Positions 12,622-21,967 of a stretch of 64,000 nucleotides of DNA are shown piece after piece. The position numbers and the translations under genes are program-made. Under the pieces are notes generated by a model. That model had not been told where the DNA came from. It saw only the letters and a list, made by a program, of their open reading frames with translations, and did not search any database. How positions within the stretch are numbered: position 1 is the stretch's first letter; each line of letters begins with the position of its first letter. The stretch spans positions 605,368 to 669,367 of the forward strand of contig WOFQ01000018.1 in the NCBI GenBank assembly GCA_012184525.1. The letters are read 5' to 3'. This DNA comes from Xenoacremonium recifei (Eukaryota; Ascomycota; Sordariomycetes; Hypocreales; Nectriaceae).

Positions 12622-13401
12622 ACCTTTGCAGTACATAATCAGGTGTCAGGAGTTTGGGGCTGGATACTACCATCATATATACGGGGCATTATCGCGGCGT
12701 GGAGCTGCAACTCTTCTCGGGTCAATCGCTTGATACCGAGGAAACGGGAACGGAAAAGTTTGTGGAGGTTGGAGTCGTTAATTGGGTGACGCTTTATGAG
12801 AAAAGGAGCGGGTTAGCCCGTGATCTGGGCTAGGACTATATACAAAGCGCTATGTTTGAAGAACTATAAATGAAGAACAAGAAAATTACTCCATTACGAG
12901 GCTTCACATCTCACTAATACGGAGTTTGAGGAGTCAATCATGACATCTAGTGTGACACTTCCCTGCTTATGCGCCTCACAATGTTCACGGATGTCTGTTT
13001 GGCCAGGACAGCTTTGTTCCTGCCACCACAACACCTAACTCTTGATAGGCGAGCCCCTGCTGAGCTTACTTTATGAACGCAGTTGTAAATCGATTCTTTG
13101 AAAGGTGCAACCAACGCTGCGACGGCTCCATATACACCACGTCAGGTGTTCCTATCACCCGAGCCAAATACGCTCCTTCGTTCTCTCCTTCAAGACGAGA
13201 CTATCTAGTCACAATGCAGTTGCGAAGCACATTGTATATAGATCTCGGGTATCCCGGCAGATGCAGTCCTCTCAGAATGCTCCCATCAACTACCATATTC
13301 CCCTACCCGTACTTGACGTCCCCAACCTACAGCCTTTCGTCAACTCCCCCGAACACTCGTTTTCCCGCACCCCAAAGTGGCCCTCCTAACCAAGCGCAAC
13401 A
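12622..13401. other. intergenic region
   Basis: 3' flank of the disordered-protein gene and promoter of the arylsulfotransferase-family gene. A pyrimidine-rich stretch precedes the ATG at 13402. Nothing else seen. Confidence 0.5.
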
Positions 13402-15226
13402 ATGCGTCCCTCCCTCCTCCTCCCCCTCCTCTTCAGCGCCGCCGTCCTCGCCGACGCGCCCTTCGCGCACAACCTCACCGCCTACAATGCTGAAGCCTTC
13501 GGCCACTTCCCCAACCAGACCTTCCGTTCGTCGCCTATCATCGCGCCGCTCTTCCAGGTCAACGCCTTCGATGCCGCACGCCTCGACACGGATGGGTATC
13601 TGTTCCTGACGTGCGTGTACGGCGGCCGCGGCGGGCCGGCTGTTTTCGATGCGGCTGATTTGAGCCTTGTGTATGCCGACTTTCGGTGGCAGCGCAGCTT
13701 TAATGCGCGTGCGCAGGTGTATCGCCGGGAGAAGTATTTAACGTTCTTTGAGAATGGGAGGTGTCATGTTTTTGATGATGCGTACCAGCTCAGGTGGACG
13801 GTTACGGCGAAGGGGCTGGGGCATACTTATGCGGACTTGCATGAGTTCCAACTTACGAATGATAACACAGCGATTATGTCGGTGTATCAGGACATCAAGT
13901 TCAATATGACGCCGTTGGGCGGGCCACCGGACGGAATGTTGACCGATGGTATTTTCCAAGAGGTCGAGCTGGAAACGAACACCGTGCTTTTCGTATGGCG
14001 AGCCTCAGACTGGTTCAAACTGACCGAGTCGTATGCACCCTATGATCCGGATAATATGTTCAACGGCGGACAGGGATTCGACTGGTTTCACATCAATAGC
14101 ATATACAAGGTGAGCCGCGCTTGCAAACCTGATAAGATGGCGTTGACGGTTGGCCCCTAGAACACGGATGGAAACTATCTCATCTCGTCCCGGGCATTGA
14201 GCATCATCGCCCTCCTTGAAGGTCAATCAGGTAGACCGATCTGGGTCCTTGGGGGAAAGCACAATCAGTTCAAGGACCTGAGCGGCGGCAACGCCACGAA
14301 CTTCAGATCCCAGCACGACCCGCGTTACGTCAACGGCAACATGAGCCAGATCAGCTTCTTCGACAACCACGGCACAAAAGACGGACCATGTGGCCAGGAC
14401 GGGAGGAATGATTGCTCTCGTGGGGTCGTCATCGAAATCGACTATGAGGCCATGACTGTCAAGTTGCTGAACGAGTTCTATCACCCACAGCATGTTGCAT
14501 CCCACGCCGAGGGGAGCGTTCAGGCTTTGGAGAATGGCAACTTCCTTATCGGTTGGGGGTACAACCCAGCTATCACCGAGCACACGCCTGACGGAAGCGT
14601 CGTCATGGATGTCCAGAGAGGCGCGCTTCCCAAGGTTGAAGGCGCAGAGGCGAAGATCGATCTGACTGTGTATCGGGCGTGGCAGATGGACTGGGTGGGC
14701 AGGCCGCGCTGGGGTCCTGCGATCGCTGCTGAGGCGGATAAGAACTCAACTGCCAACTCGACCATCTTTGTCTCCTAGAATGGGAACACTGAGATTGATA
14801 GGTGGGAAGTAGTGAGTTGAGATTTCGATCAACGGTAAGGAGCCCTGTTAACTGAACGCACAGTATGCGAGCGACGACAAGGACAACATCATCATTCAGC
14901 GGAAACTCGTTGGTCAATCTTCCCGTGACGGGTTCGAGACGGCCATCCGCCTCAACGGAACCCAGGTGCCCCGGTATGCAAAAGCCGTTGCATTGACCAA
15001 AGACGGCAACGTTCAGGGCCTCACTAAGGCCATCGACATCCTGACAGGCAAGCTCTTCGGAGAGAGTAGTAGCATTTGGAACGTGTCGGATAATGGGACC
15101 GGACCTGGTGGCTCGGACCTCAATGAGTTCATCAAGAACACGAAGACGAATAAGAAGAGCTATGCGGGTCAGTATAGCGTCTGGTCGGGATTTGTTTTGG
15201 TCATTTTTTGGCTGCTTGTCTATTGA
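13402..15226 (+). CDS. arylsulfotransferase (ASST)-family secreted protein, frame broken by one TAG
   Basis: Exons 13402..14109, 14161..14811 and 14864..15226 join in frame (574 codons). The product starts with a signal peptide (MRPSLLLPLLFSAAVLADA), has the fungal ASST-family beta-propeller-like blocks (HTYADLHEFQ, GFDWFHINSIYKNTDGNYLISSR, SQHDPRYVNG) and ends in a hydrophobic tail (SGFVLVIFWLLVY) typical of a GPI-attachment signal. A TAG at 14776-14778 interrupts exon 2 exactly where the family has Trp in S-W-N-G; the reading frame, a good 52-nt intron (GTGAGT...CAG) and the GPI-like tail all continue intact behind it. Read literally, the protein stops at residue 441 and loses its anchor. 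Possible explanations are a recent nonsense mutation, a base error, or mRNA recoding. The substrate is unknown. Confidence 0.8.
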
Positions 15227-15612
15227 GGTGAGGTTGGGGCGAGGAGGCAAGGCGAAGGCACTTGGTATGGAGATTGCGTTTACCTGAGATAATCCGAGAC
15301 CTGATGGAATATCATAGCACCTTTTAAATGCGATGTGTGTGCAATCCCGTTTTATGAGGAGATGAAGTCACTTGACGACAATGCTGCGATTGACAAGCCT
15401 ACCTTGTAGGTGTTGAAGATGAGGATGAAGTTCAGGGACCCGCTGTGTGTCCTGTGTTGAAGCCGTCGAGAGCTGACTCAGCCATTTCAACTCGCCACCA
15501 ACCCGCGGATATTGACCTCATCTATCGCCGAATCTCAGCTTCTTCAACATAAAAGGGTTCTCAACTTACAGATGCTTCCCCCTTCATTGCTTCGCTAGCT
15601 GTTGTTGGCTTA

Positions 15613-17202
15613 ATGGCTTCCTCCCTTGTCAGGTCGTCGTTTGTTTGCCGTCGATGTCTTCAGGCGTCTCGCCGGTCGGGACCTCTCTATCTTTCACGAT
15701 GCTCATCGACATCCCAGCCCGGAAAGTCAGGGGAAGCTTTCACTGAGTCGAAGGAGTCAAGAGTAAAGGATGAAGCTTCTGAACCAGCGGAGAAGGAGCT
15801 CGGGCCCATGGCTCGGAGACTGGAAGAGGCCACAGAAGAAGCCCTTCTGACTGGAGGCCGAGCTGGCCGGCGCGCCGTGGAGGATGCCGGGTTCTCGGAG
15901 GAGCTGAAGGAGAAGCTCCTGGACAAGATCGCAGACGCCAAGTTCAGGAAACAGTACTCCGGGGCTTTCGCTGAATCGGGGCTGTCTTCCAGCGCGGGAG
16001 AGGGAACACGACACATGGCGACGGCCCAACCCTGGACCGGCGAGGAGAGCACGGCCGACTCGGTGCTGCGGATGCTTGACGATGCGAAGAAGCCTCTGAA
16101 GCCAGGTCTTCGCGGAAAGTTTCAGCCGCCACCGGTTGACATGCGGATTTCACGAGAACCAGCTCGGTCAGCTGGACACAAGGTCGCAGCGGCACGGGAT
16201 CGAGCGGCGGCCTACGTGGGCATGGCGGGCGTGAAAGAGCAGAAGGGATTGACGCCTGAAGAGCGCGAAGAGCTGCGGCGGGAGTTCCGCGAGCGGTTCC
16301 AGCCGGGAGCGCACGCCATGCCAAACACTGTCACTGGGCTGGCAGCACTGGCTAACGAGCGCATTGAAGATGCCATTGCTCGCGGACAGTTCAAGAACAT
16401 CCCGCGAGGTCCGTCGGTGGAGCGTGACGCGCGAGCGGATAATCCGTTTATTGATACGACGGAGTATATCCTGAATAAGATGATCCAGCGTCAGGACATA
16501 GTGCCGCCGTGGATCGAGAAGCAGCAGGAACTAGTTCAGGCGGCGAATGTGTTCCGGCAGCGGTTACGGAGTGATTGGCGAAGACATGCGGCGCGGATGA
16601 TTGCGGCTGCTGGGGGCACGTTGGAGGAGCAGGTGAAGAGGGCGGAGGGCTATGCGGCCGCGGAGCTGGTGCACAATCCTCGATTTCGGAGCGTGGATCA
16701 GATTCCTGTGCCGTCGAGTTCGACGGATGATCCGGTCATGGTGAAGATGCGGCAGCAGATTGAAGCCGCCCGGGCACCGAACCCGAATGCCCCTCCCGCC
16801 GGAGAGGAACCCAAGACGGAGGCACCGGTAGTCGGCCGGCCATTCCGCGATGCACAATGGGAAGCGACAGAGGAGAAATATCTGACCCTAGCGATCGAGA
16901 ACCTAAACCGCATCACGCGGAGCTACAACCTCATGGCGCCCGACCTCGCCAAAAAGCCATATTTTGCGCTGGAGCGGGAACTACGAGCGTGTTTTGCGGA
17001 TGTGGCGCCGGGCTTGGCTGCTGAGATCCGGGAGCGGGCGCTGGGGCCGCGGAGTTCCGGTCTGGGAGGAGCTGGGGGAGAAAGGCGGCCGGGGATTTTG
17101 GAGGGGTTGGCGGGAGGGGGGAGTGTGAGGATTCATTTGGAGGCGGGTGAGAAGGCTTATGGGTTGAAGGAGTGGTGGAGGGATTTCTGGAAGAAGGATT
17201 GA
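15613..17202 (+). CDS. mitochondrial DnaJC28-like protein (DUF1992 domain)
   Basis: Single exon of 529 aa, ATG at 15613. The N-terminus is rich in Arg, Ser and Cys without acids (MASSLVRSSFVCRRC), as in a mitochondrial presequence. Residues about 235-310 hold the conserved DnaJ homologue subfamily C member 28 domain: ANERIEDAIARGQFKNIPR, then NPFIDTTEYILNKMI, then VPPWIEKQQEL and a helical RQRLRSDWRRHAARM. No J-domain HPD motif is present, as usual for fungal members. The C-terminal third carries a second helical region (YLTLAIENLNRITRSYNLMAP). The molecular role of this family is poorly defined. It ends 289 nt before the next gene on the same strand. Confidence 0.88.
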   Translation: MASSLVRSSFVCRRCLQASRRSGPLYLSRCSSTSQPGKSGEAFTESKESRVKDEASEPAEKELGPMARRLEEATEEALLTGGRAGRRAVEDAGFSEELKEKLLDKIADAKFRKQYSGAFAESGLSSSAGEGTRHMATAQPWTGEESTADSVLRMLDDAKKPLKPGLRGKFQPPPVDMRISREPARSAGHKVAAARDRAAAYVGMAGVKEQKGLTPEEREELRREFRERFQPGAHAMPNTVTGLAALANERIEDAIARGQFKNIPRGPSVERDARADNPFIDTTEYILNKMIQRQDIVPPWIEKQQELVQAANVFRQRLRSDWRRHAARMIAAAGGTLEEQVKRAEGYAAAELVHNPRFRSVDQIPVPSSSTDDPVMVKMRQQIEAARAPNPNAPPAGEEPKTEAPVVGRPFRDAQWEATEEKYLTLAIENLNRITRSYNLMAPDLAKKPYFALERELRACFADVAPGLAAEIRERALGPRSSGLGGAGGERRPGILEGLAGGGSVRIHLEAGEKAYGLKEWWRDFWKKD

Positions 17203-17491
17203 CGAGATGCGGTGTCTCATGATGTATACGTTGGGATATTCGACGTTTAGTGTACTGTAGAGTATTATATTATATTGTACAATTTCTTGTGATGCTTTGA
17301 TCTTGTTCCATTTCGTGTCCTTCAGGTGCTGGTTTGAACAGGGATGCTTCGGACAGGCAGAAAGGCTGTGCTTACCGGATCAAGTCCAGGCATCCAGCGC
17401 GAAACAGTCATCCAGTTGAAGTCTTACAGCTTCATCATTATTCTTGTGACAGCTGGCTGCTTCGATATTCCGAGTCTCGATTGAGTTCACC

Positions 17492-17866
17492 ATGAGCTCC
17501 AACATAGTTTCCGCAGAGACTCCCCTGCCAGCCTACATCCTACGACAAATCGCAACGGCTGGCCCTTTGGATGAGATCTCCAACCACCCTGGCGCCGTGC
17601 GCCACCACATCTTCTGGCATGGCCACCGCAACAAGACCACTAATAGGCTTCAAAGCTCTATGCTGTTCTTCGTCTACCAGACCGGCAGGTTTGGTCCGCA
17701 AAACGGCTTTCGGCTCTGTCTTGTTCATCAGGAATATCATATTGCGTCGGCATTCAAGGGTGAGGGCGAGTCGGAAGATGATATTGATCGGTTAGAGAAG
17801 GACATTCCACAGGGACATATGGAGGTTGTGGTCTTGGGAGAAGCACCAACTCCAGTGGAAGATTAA
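17492..17866 (+). CDS. small hypothetical protein
   Basis: A 124-aa open frame with ATG in good context (CACCATGAGC) and no intron. The central part is folded-looking (HHIFWHGHRNKTTNR, SSMLFFVYQTGRFG, FRLCLVHQEYHIASAFK), with an acidic C-terminus. No signal peptide or membrane segment and no family recognised. Coding is supported only by length, start context and residue composition. Confidence 0.55.
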   Translation: MSSNIVSAETPLPAYILRQIATAGPLDEISNHPGAVRHHIFWHGHRNKTTNRLQSSMLFFVYQTGRFGPQNGFRLCLVHQEYHIASAFKGEGESEDDIDRLEKDIPQGHMEVVVLGEAPTPVED

Positions 17867-18326
17867 GCCGCCGTTAAAGTCGCAGGAGGTGGAAATAACT
17901 ATATGTTAGAAGAGCCTATCTGGAGATATCGCAATATGTTTATACCAACTTTTTCGCCAGTTTTCTCCCATACGCGACCTGTGAATCTCATGAGTTCACT
18001 CCTTCTCGATTTTTGAGCAATATGCTGGCTGTAGCTTGGCGCCTAAACTTGACCGAAACTGGCTGGAGATATCAACTGCAGGGATCTTTCAGCCCTAAGA
18101 AAACAGCCAATTGCATCTCTGAGGCGCAGCAAGGCGTTCCTGGGGCTTAGCGCTTGATGAAACCAGCTGAATGAATACCGGGTTCCCTCTCAACAATTCA
18201 ATCATGCACATTTGCTTGCACTTTTGACTGGAGATGGCCTCACGCTTGACGTGAGATCGATCACCAAGCTTCCCGCCTCAGCTATCCTCAGCGATTTTCG
18301 ACATATTTTTGACCGCTGGCGACAGT
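17867..18326. other. intergenic region
   Basis: 460 nt between two plus-strand genes, holding a 3' flank and the promoter of the HET-domain gene. No motif stands out. Confidence 0.45.
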
Positions 18327-21300
18327 ATGGACTCGCCCGACGTCCATATCGCACTGGTACTGCCATCTAAACAGGGCTACGAGACAGCCGCGACATTACT
18401 TGACGAAACATACCTGCAATACGAGCCCACTATCCCAGGTGCAGCTTCGGAGCGTACCTTGGGGCGGGTTGGGCCTCACAACGTCATTTTGACATGTATT
18501 CCCGATTCAACAGCAGACATCTCATTCCAGGTTCGAAGTTGCATCGATGATTTACTACGGGACTATCCTGAAATCCGGGCTGGTATCCTGGTTGGGGCCG
18601 ACGCAGTAGCCCCCGAAGGCGGGCACGCAGGGCCCGGCGATATCGTTTTAGGAGTTCCGCGAGCTGGACAAGCTGCTATTGTGCAGTTTGATGCTGAAGA
18701 AACAAACAAGAAGAAACAGCTCGCGACTGTTGGTCAGCCGAGCCCGCCACCTCGCGCTGTCCTCTCTGCCGTTCACGAGCTATCTGCTTCGACAGGTCGC
18801 CTTGAATGGAACCAGACTTTCCACAAATTGGGCATACCCGGTCGTTGTCCAAAAGTGTACAGAGGCAAAGTGGCGTCTTCTAGAGACTCTTTGACAGATT
18901 CCGACCTTCTCAACGATCTCGGGGACAGAAACAACATATCATCCTTCGAGAGATCTGCAGGTTCCTTGAAATCACATCTTCCGTTCATGGTGATCTGCGG
19001 CATCGCCGATATCACCAACCCTCTTCAAGCTGGCCACCTCGCTGCTGTGTACTCAATGTTCTTCATCAGCAAACTCAACCCTGCAGCTATCGCAGCCGAG
19101 CACTCCTTCACAACCTTCTTCGAGTATGCGCCTTTCGACTTGGAGCTTCCTGGGTTTCGGCTTCTACAGCTGCTAAAAGGGACCGGGCCGATGATCGAAT
19201 GCAGCGTTTTCCAAGCGTACCTAGACGACGACCAGCTTATTCCTTATCATGCAATTTCCTACGCGTGGGGAGGGCAAGACTTCCCAGAGACGGTGACGAT
19301 GGATGGTCGGATTATCGCCATCACGACGAGTTTACACGATGCGCTGCTGCATCTAAGGCACCCAGACCAGGATAGGATTCTCTGGGTTGACCAACTTTGC
19401 ATTGACCAAAGCAATGTCAAGGAGCGAGGTCATCAAGTCGTTCACATGGGAGAGATCTACGGCAAAGCTGAAATGGTCATCTTTTGGCTGGGCTTTGTTG
19501 ATATGGAAGCGGAGCTCTTGTCGATGGCCATTACGAAGCTTCGACCGGAACTTCCTACATCGGCTTTCCGTTCATGGTCTTATGACGATCCTCGCTGGAA
19601 GAGGGCATGGAAGGAAGTTGAGAACACACTAACCACTTCCACCAAGCAAAGTCTTTGTGTTGGACTCGAGGGCCTCTTGAAGAAGGACTGGTTTTCCCGG
19701 GTATGGGTTCTGCAAGAAGTGGCGAAAGCGAGGCACGCTGAAGTGCAGCACAGCAGAGGCAGCATACCGGCCAAGTTCTTCGCCCTACTACCGCGCCTCC
19801 TCGATGTTAGACCCAGTTCTCAGTGTCAAGCTGTGCTTGACATCATGCCGGGTCCTTCGAAACGCTCATCGTGGTGGAGTCAAGAAAGAAACCTTTGTAC
19901 TCTTCTCTGGAAATTCCGGGGTTGCGAAGCTACTGATCCTCGGGACCGGGTCTATGCTTTACTAGGAATTGCATCAGACATGACCGGGGCAGAAATCTCG
20001 GCGGACTATTCTCAGAGCGAGAGAGCAGTCGTACAGCAGACTGTTTGTTACATTTTTGGCGAAGACCCGGCAAAAGTCGACAAACACCTTCAAGACGTGA
20101 AAAGTTTCCAAACCGAGCTCCCAACCCTGTCAAGTAAATTCTTACAGTCAGTGATGGGAGAAGATTCGACTGAAGTTGAAACAATGATCGTTGAGTCGTT
20201 TCTACGTCGCCAGGGCACTATTGAATCCAGCGGATATGGAATTACATCAAACACTATTCGCAATGCTTTTCGCCACTCATTGCAAACACTTCAACTGCTT
20301 TTCGCAAAGTACGAGCCGCTTCCTACTCCAAACACTGATCTTATCATCGAGGCTATCAAGGCGAGGTCAAGTAGGCGACTTAAAGTTTTGATCGATCATG
20401 TTGAAATCACAGAGGTCATCACCATGGCAGCCATTGATGCCGGAGAAGATCAGATGCGTGTTCTCCTGGAGGCTACAAAGAGCAAAGTACAGATTACTGA
20501 AGCTGTTTTACAGAAAGCAGGTATTCAGAATGCCGCTATACATAGGCTCTTGATGAAACGCCAGAATGAGGAAGAAAATGTGCCAGGTGATGAGGCTTTG
20601 CAGCTGATGCAAGATTGGCCACGTCGCGGTGGGCTCAGAGAACTTCGAGATCTTCTCAACACACCCGGTCGAAACTTGCAAATCACCGAGGAAATCATTA
20701 AAGAAGCAATAGCCCAACAAAGCTCGGAAATACTCGAAATACTATTCAATAAGCGTGGCAGTGAGATACACGTCACAGAAGCCATTGAAGACTACATGAT
20801 GTTGAGGGACAAATTCCCGACGTGCCGGCTTCTCTTTCAAGAACGAGGAAATGAGATTCGTGATCCCGAAAAGGTGTTGAGAATGATAATCAAAGATGCC
20901 GTACAAGCGAATAAGGATAATTTGGGCAAGAAATCTCCAAGCAAGGATGCTTTACGCAAGAATGTTTCACGTCATGACATATTCACGATGCGTGATAGAA
21001 CACTTATGCGAAGAGCCTTGATGGAAGACGTTAACAGAGGAAGTACGGGGCTCTCGGGGGGCGTCTGGGAGAGTCCAAAGAACTATCGGCTAGAAGACCT
21101 AAGGTTTCTCTTCCATGCATGCCCCAAATTCCCCGTTTTCGCGGCAGTCACCACGTCCGTTCTCGAAGAGGCAGTACAGGATCCCGGGATATTAAGGGAT
21201 GTTCTCGACGCACGGCGGAGCTCTGTGGACAGGACTAGACAGCGGATAACGAGTGATCACGGTGTGATTACTATGGAAGTCGTAACAGCTGCCAAGAACA

Positions 21301-21449
21301 GCCCAAAGCCGGCTGAAGCCTTGGGGTGGCTTTCGGAAGCCGGAGCTCGCGATGAAGATATCATGACGACGGATGTTCGCAAAGAATTGCACTCTCTGCA
21401 GTCGTCCAGTTTCGTATCAGTGGGACTTTTCCAAGTCTCCATGACGTAG
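18327..21449 (+). CDS. nucleoside-phosphorylase-like / HET domain / helical-repeat fusion protein
   Basis: Single exon of 1040 aa; the frame opens at a TTG but the first ATG is 18327. Residues about 6-280 resemble the PNP_UDP nucleoside phosphorylase fold: start IALVLPSKQGYETAATLLDE, then LGRVGPHNVILTC, AGILVGADAVAPEGG, and PFMVICGIADITN as the late active-site strand. Residues about 305-540 are a HET domain with YHAISYAWGG, ILWVDQLCIDQSN, WFSRVWVLQEVA and DPRDRVYALLG. Residues about 660-860 carry short degenerate repeats (V/I-x-ITE-V/A-V/I ... LLE), like those in fungal NLR-type proteins. HET domains trigger cell death in vegetative incompatibility; PNP_UDP modules occur at the N-terminus of many fungal NLRs. 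No NACHT or NB-ARC domain is present. Likely a non-self or damage responder, by inference. Confidence 0.87.
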   Translation: MDSPDVHIALVLPSKQGYETAATLLDETYLQYEPTIPGAASERTLGRVGPHNVILTCIPDSTADISFQVRSCIDDLLRDYPEIRAGILVGADAVAPEGGHAGPGDIVLGVPRAGQAAIVQFDAEETNKKKQLATVGQPSPPPRAVLSAVHELSASTGRLEWNQTFHKLGIPGRCPKVYRGKVASSRDSLTDSDLLNDLGDRNNISSFERSAGSLKSHLPFMVICGIADITNPLQAGHLAAVYSMFFISKLNPAAIAAEHSFTTFFEYAPFDLELPGFRLLQLLKGTGPMIECSVFQAYLDDDQLIPYHAISYAWGGQDFPETVTMDGRIIAITTSLHDALLHLRHPDQDRILWVDQLCIDQSNVKERGHQVVHMGEIYGKAEMVIFWLGFVDMEAELLSMAITKLRPELPTSAFRSWSYDDPRWKRAWKEVENTLTTSTKQSLCVGLEGLLKKDWFSRVWVLQEVAKARHAEVQHSRGSIPAKFFALLPRLLDVRPSSQCQAVLDIMPGPSKRSSWWSQERNLCTLLWKFRGCEATDPRDRVYALLGIASDMTGAEISADYSQSERAVVQQTVCYIFGEDPAKVDKHLQDVKSFQTELPTLSSKFLQSVMGEDSTEVETMIVESFLRRQGTIESSGYGITSNTIRNAFRHSLQTLQLLFAKYEPLPTPNTDLIIEAIKARSSRRLKVLIDHVEITEVITMAAIDAGEDQMRVLLEATKSKVQITEAVLQKAGIQNAAIHRLLMKRQNEEENVPGDEALQLMQDWPRRGGLRELRDLLNTPGRNLQITEEIIKEAIAQQSSEILEILFNKRGSEIHVTEAIEDYMMLRDKFPTCRLLFQERGNEIRDPEKVLRMIIKDAVQANKDNLGKKSPSKDALRKNVSRHDIFTMRDRTLMRRALMEDVNRGSTGLSGGVWESPKNYRLEDLRFLFHACPKFPVFAAVTTSVLEEAVQDPGILRDVLDARRSSVDRTRQRITSDHGVITMEVVTAAKNSPKPAEALGWLSEAGARDEDIMTTDVRKELHSLQSSSFVSVGLFQVSMT

Positions 21450-21967
21450 TATCACGCAGATGAGGTTGCATGGAAAATGATGTCTTTGCATTAGCTCTAG
21501 AATTGACCAGGCGCCGGCGCATGTGTTTACTATATTTTTACTTTCTCCCGTCAGCACAGCGTCCCATGAGGCTGTCCTCCAAGTCACTTGTGCTACAGCC
21601 TCTCTTTGAACATAAACGCCACACTACCACGTCGTTCATTCGGATGCGCCTAGCAAGCCAGCCACAATCCACCGTCGTACTCCTAATGTAAGCAGCCAAA
21701 TGTCCTGTGCAGTTCTTCGTATTCGGTTAGCCGCGGTTGACGCCGAAGCCGTGAGGGGTTGATGGAGTTGCATGGCTGCATGGAATGCGACGTCACATGG
21801 CTGAGCGAATACAAAAGGAAGAAGATCATCCTGCTAGGAAATCCGGGGATGTTTCCCCTCTTATTAGTAATTTGTACGGTTTTATACGTCCATTGAGCCG
21901 AGAATTAGGAACTGCATCCAAATTCTCAAACATTTCCAAAATCAACGAGAATATCAACTTTTTGACC
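21450..21967. other. promoter region of the P450 gene
   Basis: An open frame from 21785 runs into the P450 start but adds a hydrophilic leader before the membrane anchor, so it is treated as leader. A CGG-N6-CCG inverted site lies at 21734-21745, a spacing used by some Zn2Cys6 factors; it may be chance. Confidence 0.4.

Noticed and set aside
21785..21967. N-terminal extension of the P450 frame
   Set aside because: It would put a 61-residue charged segment before the membrane anchor, unlike P450s of this family.
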